Assembly: GCA_027943745.1 (NCBI GenBank)
Contig: AP025763.1
Coordinates: 1,612,001-1,676,000, forward strand
Length of the DNA stretch: 64,000 nt
DNA from: Neptuniibacter victor
GTDB lineage: Bacteria; Pseudomonadota; Gammaproteobacteria; Pseudomonadales; Balneatricaceae
Direction: 5' to 3'
Part shown: positions 17,654 through 26,189 of the stretch, one piece after another
How positions within the stretch are numbered: the first letter of the stretch is position 1
Layout of the letters: each line of letters starts with the position of its first letter
Made by a program: the position numbers and the translations under genes
Notes under the pieces: model-generated
What the model saw: only the letters and a program-made list of their open reading frames with translations
Database searches by the model: none
What the model was told of the DNA's origin: nothing

Positions 17654-20157
17654 TGTCAGAAGCAAGGACGCGCAACGAAGCTGACACAAGGGCTGATTTT
17701 ATTGACCCTAAATTGGTAGCCGCAGGCTGGAGCTCTGTAGAGGGTAGCTATATTCGCCGTGAACTGATTTGTCCCGGCCAAATTATGGCGGGTGGTAAGC
17801 GCAGTAACAAAGTGCCCTGTGATTATGTACTCATTTACAAGGGCCGTAAGCTGGCGGCCATTGAGGCCAAAAAAGAGTCCTTGCCCTATACCGAAGGTGT
17901 TCGCCAAGCCAAAGACTACGCCACGCGTTTACAGTGTCGTTTTGGCTATGCCACCAACGGCCATGACATTTACCAAATTGATATGCGTACAGGTGAAGAG
18001 AAGCTAGTCGATGACTACCTTTCACCCGATGCACTCTGGGCGCTTACTTTTGAGCCACAGGGCGACACGCCCGATGAAGCCTTTCACACCACATGGCGCG
18101 ATGCTTTCTCAACGATTCCCTTTGAAGCCAAAGGCGACTGGCAGCCCCGGTATTATCAAGAAAACGCCATTCATAACGCCCTAGAGGTCATTGCCGCCGG
18201 TAAACCGCGCATACTGCTGACCTTGGCCACCGGCACGGGTAAAACCTGTATCGGCTTTCAAACCGCGTGGAAGTTATTTCAAACACGCTGGAGCCTAGCT
18301 GCACAAAAAGACCCAAGCCTTGCCAAAAAGCGACCACGCATATTATTTTTGGCCGACCGTAATATATTAGCCAACCAAGCCTTTAACGACTTCGGTGCCT
18401 TTGGTGAGGATGCCATTGCCCGCATTACCCCAGCAGATATTCGTAAAAACGGCGGCGTACCTAAGAACGCCAGCGTCTTTTTTACCATCTTTCACACCCT
18501 AATGTGTGGGCCAAACTCCAGCATTGAAACCGAGGCAGAGGCGGAAGACGAAGGGAGAATCAGCAAGGCTGACAACCCCTACTATGAGCACTACCCAAAA
18601 GACTTTTTTGACTTAATCATTATTGATGAGTGTCACCGTGGCGGCGCCAATGATGAAAGCGCATGGCGAGATATACTTAATCACTTTGCCCCAGCGGTGC
18701 AGCTAGGCTTAACGGCTACCCCTAAGCGCACCGACAATGCCGACACCTATGGCTACTTTGGTGAACCAGTGTACAGCTACACCCTAAAAGAAGGCATTAA
18801 CGACGGCTTTTTAACCCCGTTTAAAGTGCTGCCTATTGTCGGCACCATGGATGAATACATCTACACGCCGGGTGATGGGGTGGTGATTAAAGGCGACTCA
18901 GAGCCGGGCAAGGTTTACAAAGAAGGTGACTTCAACCGCATTATCACAATCCCTCAACGTGAAGAGCGCCGCGTACAGTATTGGATGGATCGTTTTAACC
19001 CCAATGAAAAAACCATCGTCTTTTGTGCCACACAAATACACGCGGGTATGGTGCGCGACTTCATTAACCAATATGCGGTTAAAAAGGGCTGGACGACTAA
19101 CACCAGCTATTGCGTACGAGTCACCGCCAATGACGGTCAGGCCGGTGAGAACGATTTAAAAACCTTTTGCGATAACGAAAAGACCATTCCGACCATCCTC
19201 ACCACCTCCCGCAAACTCTCTACCGGTGTGGATGCCCGCAATGTACGCAACGTTGTATTAATGCGTCCCTGTAACAACATGATTGAGTTTAAACAGATCA
19301 TTGGCCGTGGCACCCGCACCTACGATGGTAAAGACTATTTCACCGTCTACGACTTCGTAAAAGCCCACCATAACTTTGCTGACCCAGAGTGGGATGGCGA
19401 ACCACTGCCTACAGAAGTGTGCGGCGAATGCGGCAGAAACCCGTGCGACTGCGAAGGTAATGGCGACGGACTGGGTGAAAAAAAAACCTGTAAAGTGTGT
19501 GACCAAAAGCCCTGCATCTGTGAGAAGCCAGAACCAGAGCCCTGTGAAACCTGCCACGCAACCCCTTGCGTATGCGAGAAGCTAGAAATAAAACTCTCCG
19601 ACGGCCGAGCACGGCAAATACAGCACATATCCTCCGCCATGTACTGGAGCCCAGAAGGAAAACCCATAACGGCCAGAGAGTTCGTCGAGCGCATGTTTGA
19701 TGACCTGCCGCGCTTCTTTGAAAACGAAGACCAGCTGCGCGAAATATGGAGCGAGCCCTGCACCCGTGAAAAGCTGCTGACCGATCTAGCCGAGGCAGGC
19801 TACGACGACGAAAAGCTCGACAGCATGAAAGAGCTTATCGACGCCAAGGATAGTGACGTTTATGACGTGCTGGCTTTTGTTGCTTATGCTGCTGAAACTC
19901 ATACTCGTAAAGAACGTGTAGAAACGGCTAAACCTGCCATTGCTGCCGCTTTCAGTAACTATCAACAACAGCAGTTTATAAACTTCATACTCGATAGGTA
20001 CGTTCAGGATGGAGTTCATGAACTAGCCCAGGACAAGATGCGCAGCTTAATTGAATTGAAGTACAACACTATTGCCGATGCCTCTGCAGAGGTTGGTCCG
20101 CCTGTAGTAATAAGAGAGACATTCATTGGCTTTCAGAAGTATTTGTATGCCAACTAA
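17653..20157 (+). CDS. hsdR: Type I restriction endonuclease subunit HsdR
   Basis: ATP-dependent translocase and nuclease subunit (834 residues). The N-terminal PD-(D/E)xK nuclease is seen in CDYVLIYKGRKLAAIEAKKE. The SF2 motor has Walker A ATGTGKT, the DEAD-type box IIIDECH, motif III GLTATPKR and motif VI QIIGRGTRT. An unusual insert at residues about 590-643 contains three consecutive CxxC-x3-PC-xC units, suggesting bound zinc. A C-terminal HsdR helical domain (EcoEI-R type) follows. All motor and nuclease motifs are intact, so the system is probably active. Confidence 0.97.
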   Translation: MSEARTRNEADTRADFIDPKLVAAGWSSVEGSYIRRELICPGQIMAGGKRSNKVPCDYVLIYKGRKLAAIEAKKESLPYTEGVRQAKDYATRLQCRFGYATNGHDIYQIDMRTGEEKLVDDYLSPDALWALTFEPQGDTPDEAFHTTWRDAFSTIPFEAKGDWQPRYYQENAIHNALEVIAAGKPRILLTLATGTGKTCIGFQTAWKLFQTRWSLAAQKDPSLAKKRPRILFLADRNILANQAFNDFGAFGEDAIARITPADIRKNGGVPKNASVFFTIFHTLMCGPNSSIETEAEAEDEGRISKADNPYYEHYPKDFFDLIIIDECHRGGANDESAWRDILNHFAPAVQLGLTATPKRTDNADTYGYFGEPVYSYTLKEGINDGFLTPFKVLPIVGTMDEYIYTPGDGVVIKGDSEPGKVYKEGDFNRIITIPQREERRVQYWMDRFNPNEKTIVFCATQIHAGMVRDFINQYAVKKGWTTNTSYCVRVTANDGQAGENDLKTFCDNEKTIPTILTTSRKLSTGVDARNVRNVVLMRPCNNMIEFKQIIGRGTRTYDGKDYFTVYDFVKAHHNFADPEWDGEPLPTEVCGECGRNPCDCEGNGDGLGEKKTCKVCDQKPCICEKPEPEPCETCHATPCVCEKLEIKLSDGRARQIQHISSAMYWSPEGKPITAREFVERMFDDLPRFFENEDQLREIWSEPCTREKLLTDLAEAGYDDEKLDSMKELIDAKDSDVYDVLAFVAYAAETHTRKERVETAKPAIAAAFSNYQQQQFINFILDRYVQDGVHELAQDKMRSLIELKYNTIADASAEVGPPVVIRETFIGFQKYLYAN

Positions 20158-20217
20158 AGCGTTTTTCGATTACCGCGGTCACTTAACTGTTCGCAACTCC
20201 ATATGGGTAGGAAAGAG

Positions 20218-21375
20218 ATGAGTTTCAGTGACTACCATGATGGTACCTCTTATGACATAGTCGAAACACATGTTTGTTGCGATTGTGTTATCGATCAGGA
20301 GCTTTCTCAACTTGTTTGCAGAAACCTTGAAAGCAACAAGTGTTCTTACTGCGGAAGAACATCAAAAGAATTAATCGCGGCCCCATTTGAGATATTGATT
20401 GAACGAATTTATAGCTCAATTCTGAATTATTATGCCGATGCACAGGATATCGGGATTTCTTATGACAAAGGCTGGGTTTTCCCCGAAACAGAACTATGGG
20501 AGGTCGTTGGTGAATTTGATCCTGGCTGGGAGGAAAAGTTTCTTAATGATATTTATGATTGTATAGGCTACGACAAATACTTTGTACCTCACACTAAGGG
20601 GGATTGGGGGCTAAGTAATCCCGCAGATACGCTCAGATTTGGGTGGGATAGATTTACCAGTACCATTCTCTACAAAACAAGATTCTTATTTCTAAATGAA
20701 CCTGAAGATGAGCATGAGACGGGTAGGCCTGATTATATACCTGTTGCTAGTATGCTCGATGCGATTGGAGGTCTAGTTAAGAGCTTGGATCTTATTAAAA
20801 CTATACCTATTAGCGAAATGGCTTATCGTGTCAGGGTAATTAAAAATTCTACAGTCCATGGTGAGTTTAGAGACGTCAGTGTTCCCCCGCGTGATATCTC
20901 TTCTGCTGGAAGAATGAATCCGGCAGGTATACCTCTTCTGTATGTAGCACTCGACCCTGAAACAGCTAAAAAGGAAACCTTATATAACGATAAGGCCAGA
21001 TATTCGTTAGCGACCATGTCATTTGTAAAGGAATTGCGGGTAATTGATTTATCTGAGCTACCTGACCCACCATCTGTTTTTGAAATAGACAAGTATGATC
21101 AACTTCATGAAATCAGATTCTTGAGAGCCTTGCAGGCTGATATTTCAAAACGAATTACTAAAGATGGCAGAGAACATATCGATTACGTACCAACACAAGT
21201 CGTATCTGAGTATTTCAGATCAAAGTTCATGTTAGAGGATGGAAATCGTGTCGATGGCGTGCTTTTTTCCTCATCGAAAATTGAGAATGGGAAAAATCTC
21301 GCGCTATTTTGTTCTACGCATGAAGAGGTTGAAACCTGTCTGAAACTTGATGGAATTCGTTTACATACTCCATAA
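20218..21375 (+). CDS. Zn-finger RES-domain protein (putative NAD+-consuming toxin)
   Basis: I place the start at ATG 20218, 6 nt after AGGA; an in-frame ATG at 20203 has no such site. Residues about 18-50 hold a four-Cys cluster (CCDC, then CSYCGR), followed by an all-helical region resembling the HEPN-like N-terminal domain found with RES domains. The RES domain (about 200-380) keeps its three marker residues: Arg in AYRVRV, Glu in the LYVALDPETAKKE segment and Ser in GVLFSSSKIENG. Known RES toxins degrade NAD+ by phosphorolysis, usually paired with a Xre antitoxin. No Xre gene is adjacent; instead a membrane protein follows 18 bp later, directly after an RM operon. Function in phage defence is inference. 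Confidence 0.85.
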   Translation: MSFSDYHDGTSYDIVETHVCCDCVIDQELSQLVCRNLESNKCSYCGRTSKELIAAPFEILIERIYSSILNYYADAQDIGISYDKGWVFPETELWEVVGEFDPGWEEKFLNDIYDCIGYDKYFVPHTKGDWGLSNPADTLRFGWDRFTSTILYKTRFLFLNEPEDEHETGRPDYIPVASMLDAIGGLVKSLDLIKTIPISEMAYRVRVIKNSTVHGEFRDVSVPPRDISSAGRMNPAGIPLLYVALDPETAKKETLYNDKARYSLATMSFVKELRVIDLSELPDPPSVFEIDKYDQLHEIRFLRALQADISKRITKDGREHIDYVPTQVVSEYFRSKFMLEDGNRVDGVLFSSSKIENGKNLALFCSTHEEVETCLKLDGIRLHTP

Positions 21376-21393
21376 AGCATATAAGGAAATAAA

Positions 21394-21993
21394 ATGCAGT
21401 TTGCCGCAGCTCTAGTAGAATACTTGGTAGTAGGGATTATTGCTTGCTTGTGGTTTGTTCCTATAGTGATGTTCTCCTTCCCTGATGATTACATAAACTA
21501 CTTTAATCTAAGCAGTATGAATGATATCGGGATCGCAGTAATGTTCCCGGTTGCTTATGTATTAGGTATATATGTTGATGCAGCTTCATCATTTATGTTG
21601 AGCATGGAAAGAAGATTGGGAAGGTGGTTGATACAGAATGACTGTTATAGAATTACTTTTCGTAAGACATATTGGCGATTCAAAAAGTTTTTGACTAAAT
21701 CTAAGAAAAAGAAGCCTTATCAGAGAACGGTCAAAATTCTCATTGAATCCCCAGAAGATTTAACGAGAGCTATGGAAGCGTATGTAACAAGAGATCGTAT
21801 CGCGCGTGGTGTAGCATTGAATGCATTTATTGGTGCCATTGTTTGTTGGGTAGTAACTAACGAGAGTCCATTGTGGGGTGTAATAGCATTGTGCTTTGCT
21901 CTTTCTTTTCTATCAGTAGTTATGTGGCATCGGTTAAAAAACCTATCTAATAGATTCAAAATCAGTGCTCTTAGAGCATTAAAGGACCGCTGA
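21394..21993 (+). CDS. Membrane protein with four predicted helices, partner of RES gene
   Basis: 199 residues, starting 18 bp after the RES gene with AAGGAA before the ATG, so the two are probably co-transcribed. Hydrophobic segments lie at about residues 7-30, 45-65, 138-158 and 160-178. A basic cytoplasmic loop (about 70-115) includes KFLTKSKKKKPYQR. No enzymatic motif is visible and I do not recognise the family. Possible roles are membrane anchor, immunity protein or pore-forming effector for the RES protein. It is the last gene of the island. Confidence 0.78.
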   Translation: MQFAAALVEYLVVGIIACLWFVPIVMFSFPDDYINYFNLSSMNDIGIAVMFPVAYVLGIYVDAASSFMLSMERRLGRWLIQNDCYRITFRKTYWRFKKFLTKSKKKKPYQRTVKILIESPEDLTRAMEAYVTRDRIARGVALNAFIGAIVCWVVTNESPLWGVIALCFALSFLSVVMWHRLKNLSNRFKISALRALKDR

Positions 21994-22028
21994 AGCTCTT
22001 TAGTGCTGAGCTATCAGTGAAATTGATT

Positions 22029-22049
22029 TGGGGGCATTTAAGGGGGCAT
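22029..22049. repeat. Right-arm integrase-type repeats
   Basis: Two direct copies of GGGGGCATT (22029-22037 and 22041-22049), 12 bp apart, match the left-end copies 10974-10995 in sequence, order and spacing. Confidence 0.6.
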
Positions 22050-22103
22050 TATATCTAGAGGCAAAAATAATTATTCAATTAATACAAAGGCTTGAGGTTC
22101 TAA

Positions 22104-22126
22104 TTCGATAGAGCTAGGCTCCACCA
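22104..22126 (+). repeat. attR of the integrative element
   Basis: Imperfect 23-bp copy of the tRNA-Ala 3' end (10839-10861): 13 identical bases 22114-22126 plus TTCGAT at 22104-22109. It is not part of a tRNA gene here. Confidence 0.85.
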
Positions 22127-22285
22127 TATTCAAGTCTTAATTCATCCAAGACTGTCCTGAAACCAGCGTAATTACTGGCTTTTTTGTCTAAACTACTTGC
22201 CCATGCGTACCTAAGCGCACAAAGAAATACTTCACTTTTGGGGGTATATTTCCTGTTGCAGCGTTTTATACCCCCAGGTCCCCCC
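22127..22285. mobile_element. Likely left-end remnant of a second P4-like element
   Basis: Between attR and purK there are features typical of a P4-island left end without its integrase: a short hairpin CCAG / CTGG with a T-run (22163-22185), a G-rich repeat TGGGGGTATA (22239-22248) and inverted C-rich copies (22267-22285). A 68-codon frame on the minus strand here crosses the att core and is unlikely to be a gene. The reading as a remnant is inferred from the repeat layout. Confidence 0.45.
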
Positions 22286-22297
22286 AATTTGATTTTC

Positions 22298-23410
22298 TCA
22301 CGCTTGATATAATTGCTCACGTATCGTATTCACTTGGCTTTCTAATACCGCACGATTGCTATCTATCAAATTCAAATGACCAACTTTTCTACCTGGGCGT
22401 ATAGCTTTGTTGTACAGGTGCAGCTGTACATTATCCATGCTGACGATATCTTTTGATGCTTTTGTCCCAAGTAGGTTAACCATTCCGACAATGTCAGTCG
22501 TTTTAGTTGTTCCTAATCCTAAGCCGGATATCGCACGCAGGTGATTTGAAAATTGTGAACTGATACTAGCGGCTTGTGTCCAGTGGCCGCTGTTATGTAC
22601 TCTTGGTGCTAATTCGTTAACAACTAGGTTTTCACCTACTTGGAATAGTTCTATCGCGATGACGCCTACATAACGCCATGCATTAAGAAGCTTATCTGCA
22701 ATCGCTTCTGCTTTATCTTGGAGTGCTTCTGAGACCTTTGCGGGAGCTATAGAACTAAGCAAGATACCATCTTTGTGTAGGTTTTCGGTAAGAGTGTAGA
22801 AGGCGCATTCACCTTTGCTATTTCTAACAGCGATTAACGATAATTCACGATCAAAGTTAACAGCCCCTTCTATAACGAGCTCAGGTAAATTGGCATTCTG
22901 GCGCAGTAAATAATCGAGTAAGTTATTGAGATCGAGGTTATTACGAATAACCCATTGACCCAAACCGTCATACCCTTCCTCACAGGTTTTAACAAACACA
23001 GGGAAGCTGAGTGTTGCTGCTGCGCTGGAGATCTGCTCTAAGGTCGTTGCCAATCGAAAAGGTGCAGTATGGATGCCTAAGTTATTTAAAAATTGCTTTT
23101 CACGGCCGCGGTGCTGACATACTTCGATGGCATTAGGATCGGGATAAACTGCACAAAATGGTTTTAAGGTATTGAGTAATACTGTATCCACGTGTTCGCG
23201 TTCAACGGTTACCACATCAGGTTCACCTAACGCTTGGAATAGCTGAATACCCGTTAAATTATTTGTGCGGATAACGACTTGACCTAAGCCGTCCACACTT
23301 TGGGTATTCTCATGGGGTTCAGCCAGAAAACTGAAACTAAAGCCTTGGGGCCAACCGGCTAATGCAAGCATGCGTGCAAGTTGTCCGCTTCCGATGATTG
23401 CGATCTGCAT
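22298..23410 (-). CDS. purK: 5-(carboxyamino)imidazole ribonucleotide synthase PurK
   Basis: ATP-grasp enzyme that carboxylates AIR with bicarbonate to N5-CAIR in purine synthesis. The N-terminal IAIIGSGQLARMLALAG, the ATP-grasp lid region KTCEEGYDGLGQWV and NELAPRVHNSGHWT near residue 255 are PurK signatures. Length 370 is normal. Its start overlaps the purE stop (TAATG), so the two are co-translated. Its stop lies only 13 bp from the mobile-element remnant. Confidence 0.96.
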   Translation of the reverse strand: MQIAIIGSGQLARMLALAGWPQGFSFSFLAEPHENTQSVDGLGQVVIRTNNLTGIQLFQALGEPDVVTVEREHVDTVLLNTLKPFCAVYPDPNAIEVCQHRGREKQFLNNLGIHTAPFRLATTLEQISSAAATLSFPVFVKTCEEGYDGLGQWVIRNNLDLNNLLDYLLRQNANLPELVIEGAVNFDRELSLIAVRNSKGECAFYTLTENLHKDGILLSSIAPAKVSEALQDKAEAIADKLLNAWRYVGVIAIELFQVGENLVVNELAPRVHNSGHWTQAASISSQFSNHLRAISGLGLGTTKTTDIVGMVNLLGTKASKDIVSMDNVQLHLYNKAIRPGRKVGHLNLIDSNRAVLESQVNTIREQLYQA

Positions 23411-23892
23411 TATTCAACCTCGACCGGAACACTGTCGGTCTGGGCTTTGCGCCATACTTGCAAGCGTTGACTAAGCGCGTCATCTTTAAGGGCTAATATT
23501 TGAGCGGCTAGTAGGCCAGCATTATAGGCTCCCGCTTCACCAACGGCTTGGCAAGCTACAGCGACACCTTTAGGCATTTGCACCATGGACATAAGACTAT
23601 CCATTCCTTTGAAGTGCTTGCTTGCCACGGGCACCGCAATAACTGGAAGGTGAGTCATTGCAGCAGCCATGCCTGCAAGATGGGCGGACCCACCTGCACC
23701 AGCAATAATGACCTCTATTCCTCGGTCGGGTGCGTCTGCTGTGAATTGTACTAAACGCTCAGGGGTACGGTGTGCCGAAACCACTTTGGTCTCAAACTCT
23801 ACTCCTAGATCACTTAAAGGGCGAGTTGCGGCTTGCATGGTAGGCCAGTCTGAACGTGACCCCATGATAATGCTAACAGAGACTTTGCTCAT
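23410..23892 (-). CDS. purE: N5-CAIR mutase PurE
   Basis: Converts N5-CAIR to CAIR in purine synthesis. The N-terminal [12 protein letters not shown] phosphate-binding loop, [10 protein letters not shown] and [13 protein letters not shown] with [13 protein letters not shown] are diagnostic of class I PurE. Length 160 is normal. First gene of the purEK operon; sbtA lies 23 bp upstream on the same strand, so a longer transcript is possible. Confidence 0.97.
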   Translation of the reverse strand: MSKVSVSIIMGSRSDWPTMQAATRPLSDLGVEFETKVVSAHRTPERLVQFTADAPDRGIEVIIAGAGGSAHLAGMAAAMTHLPVIAVPVASKHFKGMDSLMSMVQMPKGVAVACQAVGEAGAYNAGLLAAQILALKDDALSQRLQVWRKAQTDSVPVEVE

Positions 23893-23915
23893 GTTTGATT
23901 CCTTTTAATGTTGGC

Positions 23916-24848
23916 TTATGCCATAAATTCAATAATTAGTGCGCTATATAGGGGGATTCCTACCAGCACGTTGAAAGGGAATGTGACGCTAAGGGATGCG
24001 GTGATTGATAAACTTTGATTTGCTTGAGGCAAAGCAACAGCCATCGCTGCGGGGACTGCTATATAGGATGCACTGCCACCGAGTGTGGTTAATAAGATAG
24101 TTCCACCGACCGTTAGATCCATTGCCACTGCGGTTCCTGCGCCCAAGGTCGCGCCGATAAGTGGCATCATGACGCCAAAGCTGGCAATAAAAGAGCCATA
24201 GGTGCGTAGTAAATTTAGACGGGAGGCTGCCACGCGGCCCATTTCAAGTAGAAATAGTGCAAGCACACCGTGAAACAGGGTGCCAAAAAATGGCATTAAT
24301 TTGTCACTTCTTTCACCGGCCCACCAGCCAATAAATAGGGCACCCACTAAGAGTAAAACACCTTGGTTAAGGAATATTTCATGAGCCACTTTTTTAAGGT
24401 TAAGCTTTTGATTTTTGTCGCGTGCTAACCAGAGTCCGACGGCAATTGCTGGTACTTCTAAGATGGCAACAAACAATGGGAAGTATGGCTCGTAGTCGAT
24501 ACTGTTTGCTTCAAGTACGGCCAGCGCTACTGCAAAGGTGGCGACACTTACTGACCCATAATGTGCGGCGATAGAGGCGGAATCAACACGTGATAGGCCA
24601 CCGATTTTCAGCAAAATTGGATAAGCAATAAAAGGGAGCAGCGCACCAAAAAAGAGAATCGTTATTGACTGCCATAACATCTCAATACTCGCGTGACTCG
24701 CTAGGGCTATACCTCCTTTAAGACCGATGGCGATTAAAAGGAACATAGTTAGGCTTTGGTAAAGCCCCTTTGGCATATTAAGGGGGGCTTTGAGGAGTTG
24801 TGCGATAGCACCCAGTAAAAAAAATGCAGCAACGACGTCTATGTGCAT
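23916..24848 (-). CDS. sbtA: SbtA-type sodium-dependent bicarbonate transporter
   Basis: 310-residue inner-membrane protein with about ten hydrophobic segments. It matches the SbtA (DUF897) plan: an N-terminal FLLGAIAQLLKAPL helix, a repeated half with IGLKGGIAL and HYGSVSVATF in the first and LFLLEMGRVAASRL and TLGGSASYIAVPAAM in the second. SbtA proteins import bicarbonate with Na+. The divergent LysR regulator and small membrane protein upstream support a regulated uptake unit. Bicarbonate also feeds PurK, two genes downstream; this functional link is inference. Confidence 0.88.
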   Translation of the reverse strand: MHIDVVAAFFLLGAIAQLLKAPLNMPKGLYQSLTMFLLIAIGLKGGIALASHASIEMLWQSITILFFGALLPFIAYPILLKIGGLSRVDSASIAAHYGSVSVATFAVALAVLEANSIDYEPYFPLFVAILEVPAIAVGLWLARDKNQKLNLKKVAHEIFLNQGVLLLVGALFIGWWAGERSDKLMPFFGTLFHGVLALFLLEMGRVAASRLNLLRTYGSFIASFGVMMPLIGATLGAGTAVAMDLTVGGTILLTTLGGSASYIAVPAAMAVALPQANQSLSITASLSVTFPFNVLVGIPLYSALIIEFMA

Positions 24849-24858
24849 GTAGAGAACC

Positions 24859-25050
24859 TCAAGTACTGGTTGGATTAGTAGTCGTAACGTGCTCGCGTTT
24901 TATTTGTCTTAACAGTACGGAGCAGCTCGCTAAAATAGAGGCAATTGCTATAAGTCCCCAGCCAGGAAGTCCTTGTAAAAGAAGCAGACCGCCAAAGACC
25001 AGTAGTAGCGTGATAGAGAACAGTTCGAAATAGAGCGTGTGATTATTCAT
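24859..25050 (-). CDS. Small two-helix membrane protein upstream of sbtA
   Basis: 63 residues with two hydrophobic segments (about 8-26 and 30-46) and a charged, Thr-rich tail. It ends 10 bp before sbtA, in the same direction, so they probably form an operon. I do not recognise the family. Position suggests an accessory to the transporter. It is not a P-II-like SbtB, which is longer and soluble. Confidence 0.65.
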   Translation of the reverse strand: MNNHTLYFELFSITLLLVFGGLLLLQGLPGWGLIAIASILASCSVLLRQIKREHVTTTNPTST

Positions 25051-25099
25051 GGAGTGCCTAAAACCGTTGTGGATATTGAGTTGGTCGATTTTCAGGCGA

Positions 25100-25165
25100 T
25101 TATCTACACTTTATTAAATAGATAAAAATCGATATTAACTATAATCTATATAGATAAATATCTAT
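25100..25165. promoter_or_regulatory. Repeated TATCTA / TAGATA palindromes between sbtA unit and lysR
   Basis: Three inverted repeats built on one half-site: TTATCTA-N12-TAGATAA (25100-25125), ATCTATATAGAT (25144-25155) and ATAGATA-AA-TATCTAT (25150-25165). The last two overlap and end 24 bp before the lysR start. LysR proteins of the CbbR/CmpR kind bind such dyads and repress their own gene; binding here is inferred. Confidence 0.65.
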
Positions 25166-25189
25166 GCATTTTTGAATGAAGGGGATTTT

Positions 25190-26116
25190 ATGTCTCGTTT
25201 GCATGCGCGAATTGGCACTATACGGCAGCTTGAAATTCTTCTTGCTGTCTTTCAGGCAGGGTCAATTACTGCGGCATCACGCAAGCTGCATTTAACGCAA
25301 CCGACTGTCTCTATGCAGTTAAAAAAGCTTGCTGATGCGGTTGGCGCACCGCTATACGACCAAATTGGCCGCCGTTTAGTGTTTACTGAAGCAGGGCTGG
25401 AAGTGGTGGCGGGTGCGAGAGAGGTACTGAGTAGTTTTGAACGTTTGGATATGAATCTTTCTGACTTGGAGGGGCTTAAAGCAGGTACATTAAGGTTGGC
25501 AGTAGTGACGACTGCAAAATACTTTATTCCACATCTGTTAGGGGAGTTCTTACGCAGCTATCCAGAGATTGATATTGTTTTTAAAGTGGGTAACCGCCAA
25601 CAGATAATTGATCGGATGAAGGCGGGAGAAGATGATTTTTATGTGTTTAGTCATCCTCCAAAAAACTATGAGTTGGAATTGTTTGAATTTTTGCCAAACC
25701 CATTAGTGGCAATTGCCCCACAAGAGCATCCTATGGCGGATCAGAAAGCGATTCCATTGCAAGAGTTTGCGGAACAGCCATTTTTAATGCGTGAAGAAGG
25801 GTCGGGTACGCGTCATGCGATTCAACGTCACATACATAACCTAAATATAACGCTGAATGAGCGAATGACGATTGAAAGTAATGAAGCGATCAAGCACTGT
25901 GTCATGTCAGGTCTTGGCGTATCAATATTATCTGCTCATACACTGTCTTTTGGCGGTAGTAGTGGTTTGGTGCGTTTGGATGTAGAGCAGATTCCTATTA
26001 CGACGCAATGGTATTTTGCACGCTTAAAGGCCAAACAGATGTCAGTTGTCGCAAAAACCTTTTTAGATTATGTCGATCAGGTTGGGCGAGAGGCGTTACT
26101 GAAAGAGATGGAATAG
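25190..26116 (+). CDS. LysR-family regulator (CbbR/CmpR-like), divergent from sbtA
   Basis: Start set at ATG 25190, 6 nt after GAAGGGG; the frame could be extended to TTG 25172 but without an RBS. A winged helix-turn-helix occupies about residues 10-65 (ITAASRKLHLTQPTVSMQLKKL), then a co-inducer domain including LRLAVVTTAKYFIPHLLGEF and the second-domain EEGSGTRHAI. These resemble CbbR and CmpR, which sense metabolites of carbon limitation. It is divergent from sbtA and likely controls it through the dyads between them. Confidence 0.92.
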   Translation: MSRLHARIGTIRQLEILLAVFQAGSITAASRKLHLTQPTVSMQLKKLADAVGAPLYDQIGRRLVFTEAGLEVVAGAREVLSSFERLDMNLSDLEGLKAGTLRLAVVTTAKYFIPHLLGEFLRSYPEIDIVFKVGNRQQIIDRMKAGEDDFYVFSHPPKNYELELFEFLPNPLVAIAPQEHPMADQKAIPLQEFAEQPFLMREEGSGTRHAIQRHIHNLNITLNERMTIESNEAIKHCVMSGLGVSILSAHTLSFGGSSGLVRLDVEQIPITTQWYFARLKAKQMSVVAKTFLDYVDQVGREALLKEME

Positions 26117-26189
26117 CGATGATTAGCACTTGTCTAATTTAAGAATATGCTTGAAATAAGCAAGGATAGTCACGGTTGCAAACTTTCCA

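Larger units (their letters stand above)
10849..22126. mobile_element. Integrative element in tRNA-Ala carrying a type I RM system
   Basis: An 11.3-kb element bounded by a 13-bp direct repeat, with the integrase gene next to the occupied tRNA. Order: int, unknown gene, large palindrome, alpA-like regulator, two unknown genes, hsdM-hsdS-hsdR, RES-domain gene, membrane-protein gene, right-end repeats. All genes are on the plus strand. The hsd genes look richer in G+C than the chromosome, while the flanking cargo is A+T-rich, so the contents have mixed origin. No conjugation genes and no phage structural genes were seen, so it is a minimal or mobilisable island. Confidence 0.88.

Noticed and set aside
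19347-19763. 138-codon minus-strand frame within hsdR
   Set aside because: Mirror of the Cys-rich G+C-high hsdR segment; serine-rich, no RBS, no family.
22114-22320. Minus-strand frame of 68 codons across attR and the end of purK
   Set aside because: It starts inside purK, has no RBS and crosses the att core and arm-type repeats; better explained as a mobile-element remnant.
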